From IMG/VR virus record IMGVR_UViG_3300009082_000008, positions 1 to 45,165 of that record: DNA of 45,165 nucleotides. One strand, given 5' to 3'. Shown here piece after piece: positions 35,919 through 42,546 of this stretch (the first letter of the stretch is position 1; each line of letters starts with the position of its first letter). The notes below the pieces were generated by a model. That model did no database searches. It was not told the DNA's origin and saw nothing but the letters and a program-made list of their open reading frames with translations. The position numbers and the translations under genes were made by a program. The stretch is from a virus.

Positions 35919-36959
35919 TTAGGTCCGCTTGCCTAGCATGAGCACTTTGGGCCGGGTGCAGATGGGGAGCGGGTTTGATTGGGCTTCGAGGTCGACCCAT
36001 TTCTGGAACTGCATATCGGGCGCAACCTTGGCATATTTCGGCAGGCCGAGAGTGTTGACGGTCTCCATGTAGTTTGCCGGGCCGAAATAGGTTTTAAACA
36101 ATCCGGTGGCGCCGACCGGGAAGAAATGGGCTTTGTCTGTATTGACATAGGTAGTGTTACCCACCTTGCCTCGGTAGTTTTCGAAGACGATCCCGCCGAA
36201 TTCGAAGGCTCCGCTGATCTTCTGGCCGCTGTTCGGATAGACGTAGCCTTGGCGCAGGACCTCGGCCATTGGGGTGCCCTTGTAAGATTCAACAACTTCG
36301 GGATGAGCAAGGAGATCATCGAAAAAGGCATCGCCGCAAAGGCAGTGCACACCGGCATAAGGGGTGGCACCGAGATTGTCGCCAATCTTGCGAACAACGG
36401 CGGCGCATTTCTTACGCAGGACACCAGAAGCTGGGGCGGCGTTGTCCAGATCAAAATCAACCTCGGATTCCTGCGAGACGCCGAATTCGGTAAACAGGTT
36501 GTAAATTACCGTGCTTCCGTCGGAGTCGAGGATCTGGCCTTTAATGGCACCGATACGCAAGTGTTCCAGCGTGGCGTCGAGGCTGTTTGACATATCCGCG
36601 AGCCGGCCGTTAACCACGTTTATGATCGCCTTGGCCTGGTCGTTACTGCCAAATTCGCGGACATTCTGTATTTCGTCGGCGATGATCCGATCTCCGACCG
36701 GCAGATGGGTCAGGACAAGGGAGCGGGCCTTGCGTTTACTGGTCTGGTTCTGCTGTGCGGCTGATCCGCGCGGCTTGTTTTCGACCAGGTAGAGGACGCC
36801 GTCTTTTTCTTCGATCATGACCGAAGTGGTGTTGACAGGTTGTTCAACAAAAAGCCCGAGTTGGCCGAGGCGTCCGGGGATGAATGGCACATTGTTAATG
36901 GCGTCGGTAAGCGACACCAGGCTGAACGCGTCGGAATTAAATACGTCGAAGACACTCAT
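35919..36959 (-). CDS. Major capsid protein (lambda gpE-like)
   Basis: 346 aa from ATG 36959 (AGGAGAACAGACAA). MSVFDVFNSDAFSLVSLTDAINNVPFIPGRLGQLGLFVEQPVNTTSVMIEEKDG is the signature start of gpE-type capsids; HK97 fold. Further motifs: VENKPRGSAAQQNQTSKRKARSLVLTHLP, GVHCLCGDAFFDDLLAHPEV, DKAHFFPVGATGLFKTYFGPANYMETVNTLG. Partner of the decoration protein and cleaved scaffold; length matches. Confidence 0.95.
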   Translation of the reverse strand: MSVFDVFNSDAFSLVSLTDAINNVPFIPGRLGQLGLFVEQPVNTTSVMIEEKDGVLYLVENKPRGSAAQQNQTSKRKARSLVLTHLPVGDRIIADEIQNVREFGSNDQAKAIINVVNGRLADMSNSLDATLEHLRIGAIKGQILDSDGSTVIYNLFTEFGVSQESEVDFDLDNAAPASGVLRKKCAAVVRKIGDNLGATPYAGVHCLCGDAFFDDLLAHPEVVESYKGTPMAEVLRQGYVYPNSGQKISGAFEFGGIVFENYRGKVGNTTYVNTDKAHFFPVGATGLFKTYFGPANYMETVNTLGLPKYAKVAPDMQFQKWVDLEAQSNPLPICTRPKVLMLGKRT

Positions 36960-36983
36960 TTGTCTGTTCTCCTTTTCATGTAG

Positions 36984-37003
36984 GGGCACAGCGTGCTGTG
37001 CCC
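36984..37003. repeat. GC hairpin between decoration and capsid genes
   Basis: GGGCACAG-CGTG-CTGTGCCC, perfect 8-bp stem. The GGGGCACAGC arm recurs in the hairpin at 37699-37720 on the other side of the decoration gene, so the gene is flanked by related elements. Confidence 0.65.
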
Positions 37004-37007
37004 GACT

Positions 37008-37655
37008 TTACCTTACGATGATGCCAAGGACGGCGAGCTGTGCAATGGCGGCGGTCTTTTCACCGGCTTCGATATCTGCCGGCCAGGTGATTTCACTGCC
37101 ATTGACTTCGGCGTCCCGGGCTACGATGACGGCCTCCACGTCGGCGGAGGTGGCGTCGACGTTGTCGTAGAGGATGGCCGCGGCGATTTCGGAGCCATCG
37201 ACGCCGTCCTGATTGAAGGCAACGTATTTCAGGGAGCCTGCCGCCACTGTGATGGTGAAAGAGTCGCCGGAGGCAAAGTCGGTGGACCCGTCGGCGATAG
37301 TGAAGGTAAGTCCGCCGCCGACGAATTCCACGGCAACGGTGGCTACCCCGAGGTTAATGCCGTCGGGGTCGGTGACCAAGAACTTGCCGACGTTGGTGGC
37401 AGGCTCGATGCAGACGGCACGGTAGACACCTGCTTTTGCACCGGCGGCGACGGCAGGAGCGGCGGTGATGGTACCGTTACCGGTGCCGCCTGCTACGGCC
37501 GCGCCGGTGGCCGCTCCCTTGGTGATCTGGCCGAGCACGGTGCCTGCGGCCAGGTCGCCGGTATCGATGGTGACAGTCTCCAGCGAGCGGGTGCCGCACG
37601 CTTCGCTGTAGAGAAATTCGCCGCGATAGCGGCCTTCGCTTATAACTGGTGACAT
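37008..37655 (-). CDS. Head decoration protein (gpD-like), extended
   Basis: 215 aa: MSPVISEGRYRGEFLYSEACGTRSLETVTID ... VLGQITKG then a C-terminal AAAILYDNVDATSADVEAVIVARDAEVNGSEITWPA, the core of lambda gpD-type trimeric capsid stabilisers. An extra 90-residue Ala/Gly/Thr beta insertion (about 55-145; VCIEPATNVGKFLVTDPDG) makes it larger than lambda gpD (110). Trimers sit on the capsid surface. Confidence 0.85.
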   Translation of the reverse strand: MSPVISEGRYRGEFLYSEACGTRSLETVTIDTGDLAAGTVLGQITKGAATGAAVAGGTGNGTITAAPAVAAGAKAGVYRAVCIEPATNVGKFLVTDPDGINLGVATVAVEFVGGGLTFTIADGSTDFASGDSFTITVAAGSLKYVAFNQDGVDGSEIAAAILYDNVDATSADVEAVIVARDAEVNGSEITWPADIEAGEKTAAIAQLAVLGIIVR

Positions 37656-37698
37656 GGTCGATTCTCCTTTTCTGTGATAGTGCTGCGTTACTCATTGA

Positions 37699-37720
37699 GG
37701 GGCACAGCACGCCGTGCCCC
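37699..37720. repeat. GC hairpin between protease and decoration genes
   Basis: GGGGCAC/GTGCCCC, perfect 7-bp stem with an 8-base interior. Related to the 36984-37003 hairpin by the shared GGGGCACAGC. Confidence 0.65.
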
Positions 37721-37724
37721 TACG

Positions 37725-38132
37725 TTATTTTCTGGCCTGACGGGCAGAGTAAATGGCCGAGGTGTCGATTGCCGCTTTTTGCTGCTGTACTATCTGGCCG
37801 GGTCTGAGGCCTGTTGGCGCTACGGCGGTGAGGCCTTCCAGGATGGATGCTTTCGCAGCGGCATCGCCGGTTTCGGCGGTAATGCCGAGGGCTTTTGCCT
37901 GATCGGCGGTGATGCCGCTTTCGGCGGCTGCGGCAAACCGGATCCCGGCCTCTTCGCCGAAAATGGCGGAGTGCAGGCCGAGCAGAGAGGTGCGGGTTGC
38001 CGTGCCGGCTTCTGTGCGGGCCGTGGCCAGGGCGGTTACATGATCGGCGGAAGTAATCATTCCTTCGCGGGCGGCGGCCTCAATCTGGGCGAGCAGGTCG
38101 GGATGCTCTGCTTTAAGTTCTTCGATTTTCAT
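37725..38132 (-). CDS. Nested scaffold protein (Nu3-like), in-frame start
   Basis: 135 aa. ATG 38132 lies in the S49 protease frame and has a very good ribosome-binding site (AAAGGAGTACGAGCC). The product (MKIEELKAEHPDLLAQIEAAAREG, Ala-rich helices, ending YSARQARK) has the helical, Ala/Glu-rich composition of capsid scaffolds. In lambda, Nu3 is likewise translated from inside gene C. Independent initiation is inferred from the RBS. Confidence 0.65.
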   Translation of the reverse strand: MKIEELKAEHPDLLAQIEAAAREGMITSADHVTALATARTEAGTATRTSLLGLHSAIFGEEAGIRFAAAAESGITADQAKALGITAETGDAAAKASILEGLTAVAPTGLRPGQIVQQQKAAIDTSAIYSARQARK

Positions 38133-39014
38133 GGCTCGTACTCCTTTTACCGGGACGGTGACCGCCCCTCTGGTTTGTCGTTTGACGTAGTCGATATATT
38201 CATCACGTCCCATAACGTGGTCGATGAGGCCCAGTTTTTGAGCTTGGGCGGCTTTGTAAACACGGCTCTGCATCTCCCGGATCTTGTCGGCGGAGAGCTG
38301 CGGACGGCCTTTGCCGACAGCGGAAATAAAGAGGCCGTAAGTTTGTTCCAGGCGGTCCATGATATAGGCTTGTTCATCGCTGGTGAGCGGGGCGGTGTCA
38401 TTACCGGCTGCCTTATAATCGCCGACAGCAAGCACTGTCCGCTTGACGCCGTTTTGCTCATCGCGACCGGAGCGGTCGTAGTTGACAGTCAGGACACCGA
38501 TGGAGCCGATATCGGCGGCGGCGTGCGCCCCGATCATGCGGGTCTGTGACAGGAGCCAATAACCGGCGGAGGCCGCCAGATCATCTACCCAGCCGTAGAG
38601 GGGTTTTCGTTGGCCGACCTTGGTGAGGAAATCACCGGCCTCCTGGACGCCTGCCACGGTACCGCCGGGGGTGTCACCGTCGAGAATGATGGCGTCGATC
38701 CCTTTGGCCTTTTCGGCGGCTGATACGGACCGGCGCAAATCGCCGTAGGTGGCGTCGCAGGAAAAGAGCGTATTGGCTTTGACCAGGGTGCCGACTACCG
38801 GGACGATGGCGATGTTGCCGTCGCGGATGAATGATTCTTCATCGCTTCGAGAGGCAGAGCGCCCGGAGGATATTTTTTCCTCAATGGAGATGAGTTGGTC
38901 CGGGAGCGGAAGGCCGGAGAGTTTGGCATCGAGGATCTGACACCAGTTTTCCAGAACCTCTGCTTCAATGGCCCATTGTTGACTGATCAGGCGGACCAGG
39001 TGGTCGAGTTTCAT
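37725..39014 (-). CDS. S49 head maturation protease with C-terminal scaffold (gpC-like)
   Basis: 429 aa. SppA-type serine protease: catalytic S149 (AASAGYW) and K201 (GDYKAAGN), with DTPGG (114-118) in place of the usual SPGG loop. Residues after about 290 are the Ala-rich scaffold. It cleaves scaffold and portal during head maturation. The start overlaps the portal stop (ATGA). Confidence 0.9.
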   Translation of the reverse strand: MKLDHLVRLISQQWAIEAEVLENWCQILDAKLSGLPLPDQLISIEEKISSGRSASRSDEESFIRDGNIAIVPVVGTLVKANTLFSCDATYGDLRRSVSAAEKAKGIDAIILDGDTPGGTVAGVQEAGDFLTKVGQRKPLYGWVDDLAASAGYWLLSQTRMIGAHAAADIGSIGVLTVNYDRSGRDEQNGVKRTVLAVGDYKAAGNDTAPLTSDEQAYIMDRLEQTYGLFISAVGKGRPQLSADKIREMQSRVYKAAQAQKLGLIDHVMGRDEYIDYVKRQTRGAVTVPVKGVRAMKIEELKAEHPDLLAQIEAAAREGMITSADHVTALATARTEAGTATRTSLLGLHSAIFGEEAGIRFAAAAESGITADQAKALGITAETGDAAAKASILEGLTAVAPTGLRPGQIVQQQKAAIDTSAIYSARQARK

Positions 39015-40693
39015 ACTTCCTCCGTGCGCAGGGCGGCTTTTACTTCTTGCCGGACCGCTTCGGCTATAATGTCGGCGACCGCATTTGTCGTTTCTAGGGC
39101 TTCCGCCTTCGCCGAGGCTTCGGCGGACACGTCGGCGGAGGCGGACGGATTTTCCGGGTCTTCCGGTTTTTCCGGTTTTTTGGAGACGGTAGGGTCGTTA
39201 ATCTCGGGGAGGTTTAAGTCCTTGGCAAGTTTGCGCTCGCGGTTTCTTTGCTGGTAGACAGCTTCGTAATCCTTGCCACGCTTGGCGCAGAAGTCGGCGT
39301 CGGTGGCGACGTTGTTCTGCTTGCCCATAACGTGGGCGACCATGTCCTTGACCGGGTCGAGGCTGGTACGCTCGGGAACGGTCCATTGCGCCGAGCACCA
39401 TTCGGCCCGGGCGGCGTAGAAGTCCGGGGAGCCTTTCGGGAACTTGATCCGGCCCCTGAGCCAGGCCTCTTCGAAGACCATTTCCCATACCGGCTGACAA
39501 AAGCCCTTGATCAGCCAATCCTGATTAAAACCAAACACGCGCCAGGCTTCTTCGAGGGCGGCCCGGGCGGAGCTGTAGTTGGTTTTGCTGAAGTCTTTGG
39601 CCACCAACTCGTAGGGCATTCCACCGCCGCCTGCGCCGATGGCGCGCAGCACCGTCTCCAGGAAGGCCGGGAGGTTTCCGGAAGGACGGGTCGAGCTGGG
39701 GAAATGGGGCTTCTCGCCGGTGTTGCCATAGTGGACCTGGCCGGGGCGGAGCTCGTGGTAATAGGTCGGTTCGCCGTCAGGTGACACAGGAGCGCCGACG
39801 CGCACACCGGGCAGGGTGTTTGCGTCGTAGGGGTTTGCCTTCTCGATCCAGACCGGGAAGTTGGCTGCGACAATGGCGGCGACCAGCTCGAAATCCAGGT
39901 AATCGGATTTGTCGCGGAAGAGTTTCATTACTGGGGCGAAGATCGGAACCCCACGGGCCTGCTCCGGCTCTTTCGGCACGAACCTGTGTATGACCACCGG
40001 GCGATGTCCGCGTTTGGGGGGCAGCTCCTGGAATTCGTAGTTGTAGGAGTCGCCGGAGAAGATCAGGCCGTTTTCCGGGTCGGCCAGGAAATAGCCGGTC
40101 GCCTGGCCATTTTCACCCAGGCGGATACCGTCGCGGACATCGGGAGCGGCGGCGTAGGCGGCGGGAGTGCGCAGGCGGGCGGGGTCAATGGTCTGGATGG
40201 CCAGGGCATAGCGGCGGGCCTGATCGCGTAGCATCAGCGGGAGATTGAGAAATTCCCCCTTGACCAGCATCGCCCAGATATTCTGCACCTGAATGCCGTA
40301 AAAGTCGGTAACGCCCCGGGCATCGGCTTCTTTGGCAAACTGTTCGAATTCCCACTCCATCGCCTCGGCGACTTCGGTGGCCTGTTCTTCAGTGATTTTG
40401 AGCCGCTTGTAATTGGGGGTGGAGCGTGGCCAGAGGCCGGTGCCGACGGTGTTGGTGGTAATGGATTCGATGATGCTGGCGCCGTGGGCGTCATTGACGG
40501 CGATATCGGTGGAGCGGAGCGCGACTTTTTCGCGCTGGCTGCCTTCTTCGCGCCAGGAAAGGCGGCGGGGTGTCCAGTTGCTCATGGTGCCGATTGCAGT
40601 GGCGGCGGAACGGGATACGGTTGCCGCTTCCATGGCAAGGCCGGAGTAGCTGGCAGAGGGGTATGTCCGCCCTATTCTGCAAGAGTTGTTCAT
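39011..40693 (-). CDS. Lambda-family portal protein (gpB-like)
   Basis: 560 aa from ATG 40693 (GGAGGCCCGCCCG; ATGA overlap with the gpW-position gene). Characteristic portal sequence: NDAHGASIIESITTNTVGTGLWPRSTPNYK, DPARLRTPAAYAAAPDVRDGIRLGENGQATGYFLADPE, HRFVPKEPEQARGVPIFAPVMKLFRDKSDYLDFELVAAIVAANFPVWIEK, then LPAFLETVLRAIGAGGGGMPYELVAKDFSKTNYSSARAAL. Forms the dodecameric DNA channel. The C-terminal 60 residues are Pro/Glu/Ala-rich and include the repeat-encoded DVSAEASAK. Confidence 0.95.
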   Translation of the reverse strand: MNNSCRIGRTYPSASYSGLAMEAATVSRSAATAIGTMSNWTPRRLSWREEGSQREKVALRSTDIAVNDAHGASIIESITTNTVGTGLWPRSTPNYKRLKITEEQATEVAEAMEWEFEQFAKEADARGVTDFYGIQVQNIWAMLVKGEFLNLPLMLRDQARRYALAIQTIDPARLRTPAAYAAAPDVRDGIRLGENGQATGYFLADPENGLIFSGDSYNYEFQELPPKRGHRPVVIHRFVPKEPEQARGVPIFAPVMKLFRDKSDYLDFELVAAIVAANFPVWIEKANPYDANTLPGVRVGAPVSPDGEPTYYHELRPGQVHYGNTGEKPHFPSSTRPSGNLPAFLETVLRAIGAGGGGMPYELVAKDFSKTNYSSARAALEEAWRVFGFNQDWLIKGFCQPVWEMVFEEAWLRGRIKFPKGSPDFYAARAEWCSAQWTVPERTSLDPVKDMVAHVMGKQNNVATDADFCAKRGKDYEAVYQQRNRERKLAKDLNLPEINDPTVSKKPEKPEDPENPSASADVSAEASAKAEALETTNAVADIIAEAVRQEVKAALRTEEV

Positions 40694-40932
40694 CGGGCGG
40701 GCCTCCCGACGTGAGCTTGTGCGCCGGGGCCGATCTGCAGGGCGGCACGCTGGCCCTGGAGCCATTCCAGGTGGCGCTGCAGGACATCAACCCGCTCGCG
40801 CATGCTGGCCCGGTTGCTGGCTCCGGTGCCGATGCTGCGAGAAATCGCCTGGCGGGCGGAGGCTAGGTCGCGTTTGGCCTGGGTGATTTCGGCGTCGATT
40901 TCCGCTTGGGTGTAAAGGGGGGTGAGTGCCAT
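40690..40932 (-). CDS. gpW-position head-tail joining protein
   Basis: 80 aa from ATG 40932: MALTPLYTQAEIDAEITQAKRDLASARQAIS ... RVDVLQRHLEWLQGQRAAL. Two helices around an SRSIGTGASNRA loop, the layout of small gpW/DUF6148-type proteins that sit between terminase and portal genes. No clear SD; the preceding region is repeat-rich. Functional equivalence to gpW is inferred from position and size. Confidence 0.65.
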   Translation of the reverse strand: MALTPLYTQAEIDAEITQAKRDLASARQAISRSIGTGASNRASMRERVDVLQRHLEWLQGQRAALQIGPGAQAHVGRPAR

Positions 40933-40966
40933 GGGCCGTATGGTACGGCGGGGAAAGTGGAAAGTC

Positions 40967-41007
40967 TTGCACCACGTGCACCACGTGCACGCCTTGCACC
41001 ACGTGCA
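40967..41007. repeat. CACGTGCA tandem repeats upstream of the gpW-position gene
   Basis: TTGCACCACGTGCA occurs at 40967-40980 and 40994-41007 with an extra CCACGTGCA at 40981-40989. Each unit is itself an inverted repeat (TGCAC..GTGCA). A CACGTG-type palindrome array just before a head gene could be a protein-binding site. Confidence 0.6.
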
Positions 41008-41064
41008 CATGTTTTTTTACAGGATTGGGGGGTTTTGTAAAAATATTTAGGGTGAGGAGGGGTG

Positions 41065-41097
41065 AGACCTGCCAGGTTTTGAAAACCTGGCAGGTCT
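41065..41097. repeat. 33-bp palindrome, copy 2
   Basis: AGACCTGCCAGGTTTT - G - AAAACCTGGCAGGTCT. Arms identical to copy 1 (26733-26765), 14.3 kb away. It lies just after the stop of the metallopeptidase gene (41104, minus strand), so it may terminate or stabilise its mRNA. Confidence 0.75.
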
Positions 41098-41103
41098 GGG
41101 GTT

Positions 41104-41760
41104 TTAGCGCCGGATATGCCAGTTAGCCGAACTACCCAGAATTACCCTCAGATTAGTATATGGAGAAGCAAGTGAGTTGATCAGGAACTCCATTTTTTTA
41201 GCCGTCGGCTTCTCCGTGCGAACCGACAAAAAAGCGTTCACAACATCGCGCAGTTGCCCGCCGGTGTTATTCAGCTTACTCAAGTATTTAATGCCCTGGG
41301 CTATCATAAGTGCCGTGCCATAGAGGACTTCAGCCTCGACCGGGCCGCTGGCCCGTCGCAGAGCCGCCATGGCCAGTTCGTAATGCTCCTCTATTTCCGC
41401 CCTTTCCAGCTCCGGGCAATGCTCCATCAGCCACTGATCGGCGAACCAATCGGAGGCTGCGCGGACAATCGGGGTAAGTGTGCGGATGTCTTCAGCGGGC
41501 GTATCGGCGGCAAAGTAATGGGTGGAAAATACCGGGTGCACCGTTTCGCAGAGGGTGGCATGGGCCAACTCGTGCAGATACTCGATGTCCCGGAGCGGGT
41601 TTTGCGGAGACGGGTTTGCCGGGGTGAGGATGGTGTGGGTGCGCTCCGTCCGGTCGCTGACGATCTCGATGGTGTCCTGGTTGTGGGTCTGTTCGATGAT
41701 GCGCCAGCGGAGGGCGGAGCGGGTGCGGTTGATGAGGTTTTTCAGTTTTTTCGGTTTCAT
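41104..41760 (-). CDS. HExxH metallopeptidase-like protein
   Basis: 218 aa from ATG 41760, overlapping the ParB-like stop (ATGA). HELAH at 63-67 within YLHELAHATLCE gives two zinc ligands and the catalytic Glu; AASDWFADQWL (101-111) resembles the E/D-x-x-x-F-A-x-x-L segment of ImmA/IrrE-type peptidases, where the third ligand lies. The remainder is helical. ImmA-type enzymes cleave phage repressors, but this one lies in the packaging operon, so its target is unknown. Confidence 0.6.
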   Translation of the reverse strand: MKPKKLKNLINRTRSALRWRIIEQTHNQDTIEIVSDRTERTHTILTPANPSPQNPLRDIEYLHELAHATLCETVHPVFSTHYFAADTPAEDIRTLTPIVRAASDWFADQWLMEHCPELERAEIEEHYELAMAALRRASGPVEAEVLYGTALMIAQGIKYLSKLNNTGGQLRDVVNAFLSVRTEKPTAKKMEFLINSLASPYTNLRVILGSSANWHIRR

Positions 41761-42020
41761 ATCTGCTCCGGCTCCAGGCACTGCAGCACTTCAGTCACGG
41801 CGGCCTCGAAGCGGGCCGCAATGTCACGCTCGATGCGGACCTGTTTTTCGGCATACTGTGTGCCGGGAGGAAAGCCAACCAGGCGGGCCGTGCGGATGTT
41901 GAAGACGATACCGGAAAGGTCACCAAACTCCGCAAGTTGGGTGCGAAGGAGCGCAAGGCGTTCTTTTGATATCTTTCGAGGGTTGTATTCTGCCGTTGCA
42001 AGTTGAGAAGTATCTGACAT
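41757..42020 (-). CDS. ParB-like domain, N-terminal fragment
   Basis: 87 aa. Residues 11-48 (YNPRKISKERLALLRTQLAEFGDLSGIVFNIRTARLVG) match the start of ParB/sulfiredoxin-like nuclease domains. The expected G-G-H-Q-R box directly after R-L-V-G is missing and is replaced by FPPGTQYAEKQ and a helix. So the catalytic/CTP motif is lost and the C-terminal half is unrelated: a truncated or chimeric gene. It is still followed by a coupled gene. Confidence 0.6.
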   Translation of the reverse strand: MSDTSQLATAEYNPRKISKERLALLRTQLAEFGDLSGIVFNIRTARLVGFPPGTQYAEKQVRIERDIAARFEAAVTEVLQCLEPEQI

Positions 42021-42267
42021 TGTTAGTATTTTTCCTTTCTGCCTAAAAAGACGGCTGCGAAATTTGACTTTAGAAGGGTCTTTGCCTACAGGTCAAGGTT
42101 ATGGTATTACCCGAAGTGATGAACTGCGTTATATGACTTTCGTAAATAGCTGATTTCGTGTGCTTTTTTGACTTTTATTCATTTTTTGCTAACTTATCTA
42201 TCCGCACAAGTCTATAACGATAAATTACGTAATAATTATAAGTGGTTATGAGTATGTTTTTTCACTC
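42021..42267. other. AT-rich spacer in the packaging operon
   Basis: 247 bases with no ORF, clearly more AT-rich than the flanking genes. Contains ATTACGTAAT (42224-42233, perfect palindrome) and a candidate minus-strand promoter (42069-42096). It looks like the boundary of an inserted accessory patch (HTH, ParB-like, metallopeptidase). Confidence 0.5.
42069..42096 (-). promoter_or_regulatory. Candidate promoter for the ParB-like/metallopeptidase genes
   Basis: Minus strand TTGACC (42091-42096) and TCTAAA (42069-42074) with a 16-base spacer, about 50 bases before the ParB-like start. Acceptable but not strong. It could give the downstream genes expression in the prophage state. Confidence 0.35.
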
Positions 42268-42486
42268 TTACGCTCCCACCTCCACCCGGCACTGCTCCTT
42301 ATACGCCAGCACGGCATCTTTCGTGACGCACGTCCCGCGACTACCGGCGAAGCGATAGACGCTGCCTTCGCCAAACTCTCCGCTTTCGATGAGGTAATAA
42401 ATTTTGCGGATGGATATCTTGCGGTCAAGCTCCTTCCAGATCTGCTTTACGGTGAGGGTATCTTCCCTGCGAAACGGCTGTGGCAT
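42268..42486 (-). CDS. Small HTH DNA-binding protein
   Basis: 72 aa: TLTVKQIWKELDRKISIRKIYYLIESGEFGEGSVYRFAGSRG, then VTKDAVLAYKEQCRVE. Typical excisionase/MerR-like winged HTH with a strand wing. Follows the large terminase by 60 bases. Possible regulator of late genes or directionality factor for one of the recombinases; speculative. Confidence 0.6.
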   Translation of the reverse strand: MPQPFRREDTLTVKQIWKELDRKISIRKIYYLIESGEFGEGSVYRFAGSRGTCVTKDAVLAYKEQCRVEVGA

Positions 42487-42546
42487 TGCTACCTCCGGGA
42501 CAAAATAAAAAGGATAAAGGATGAATTATGAAGTATGAAAAATTTT

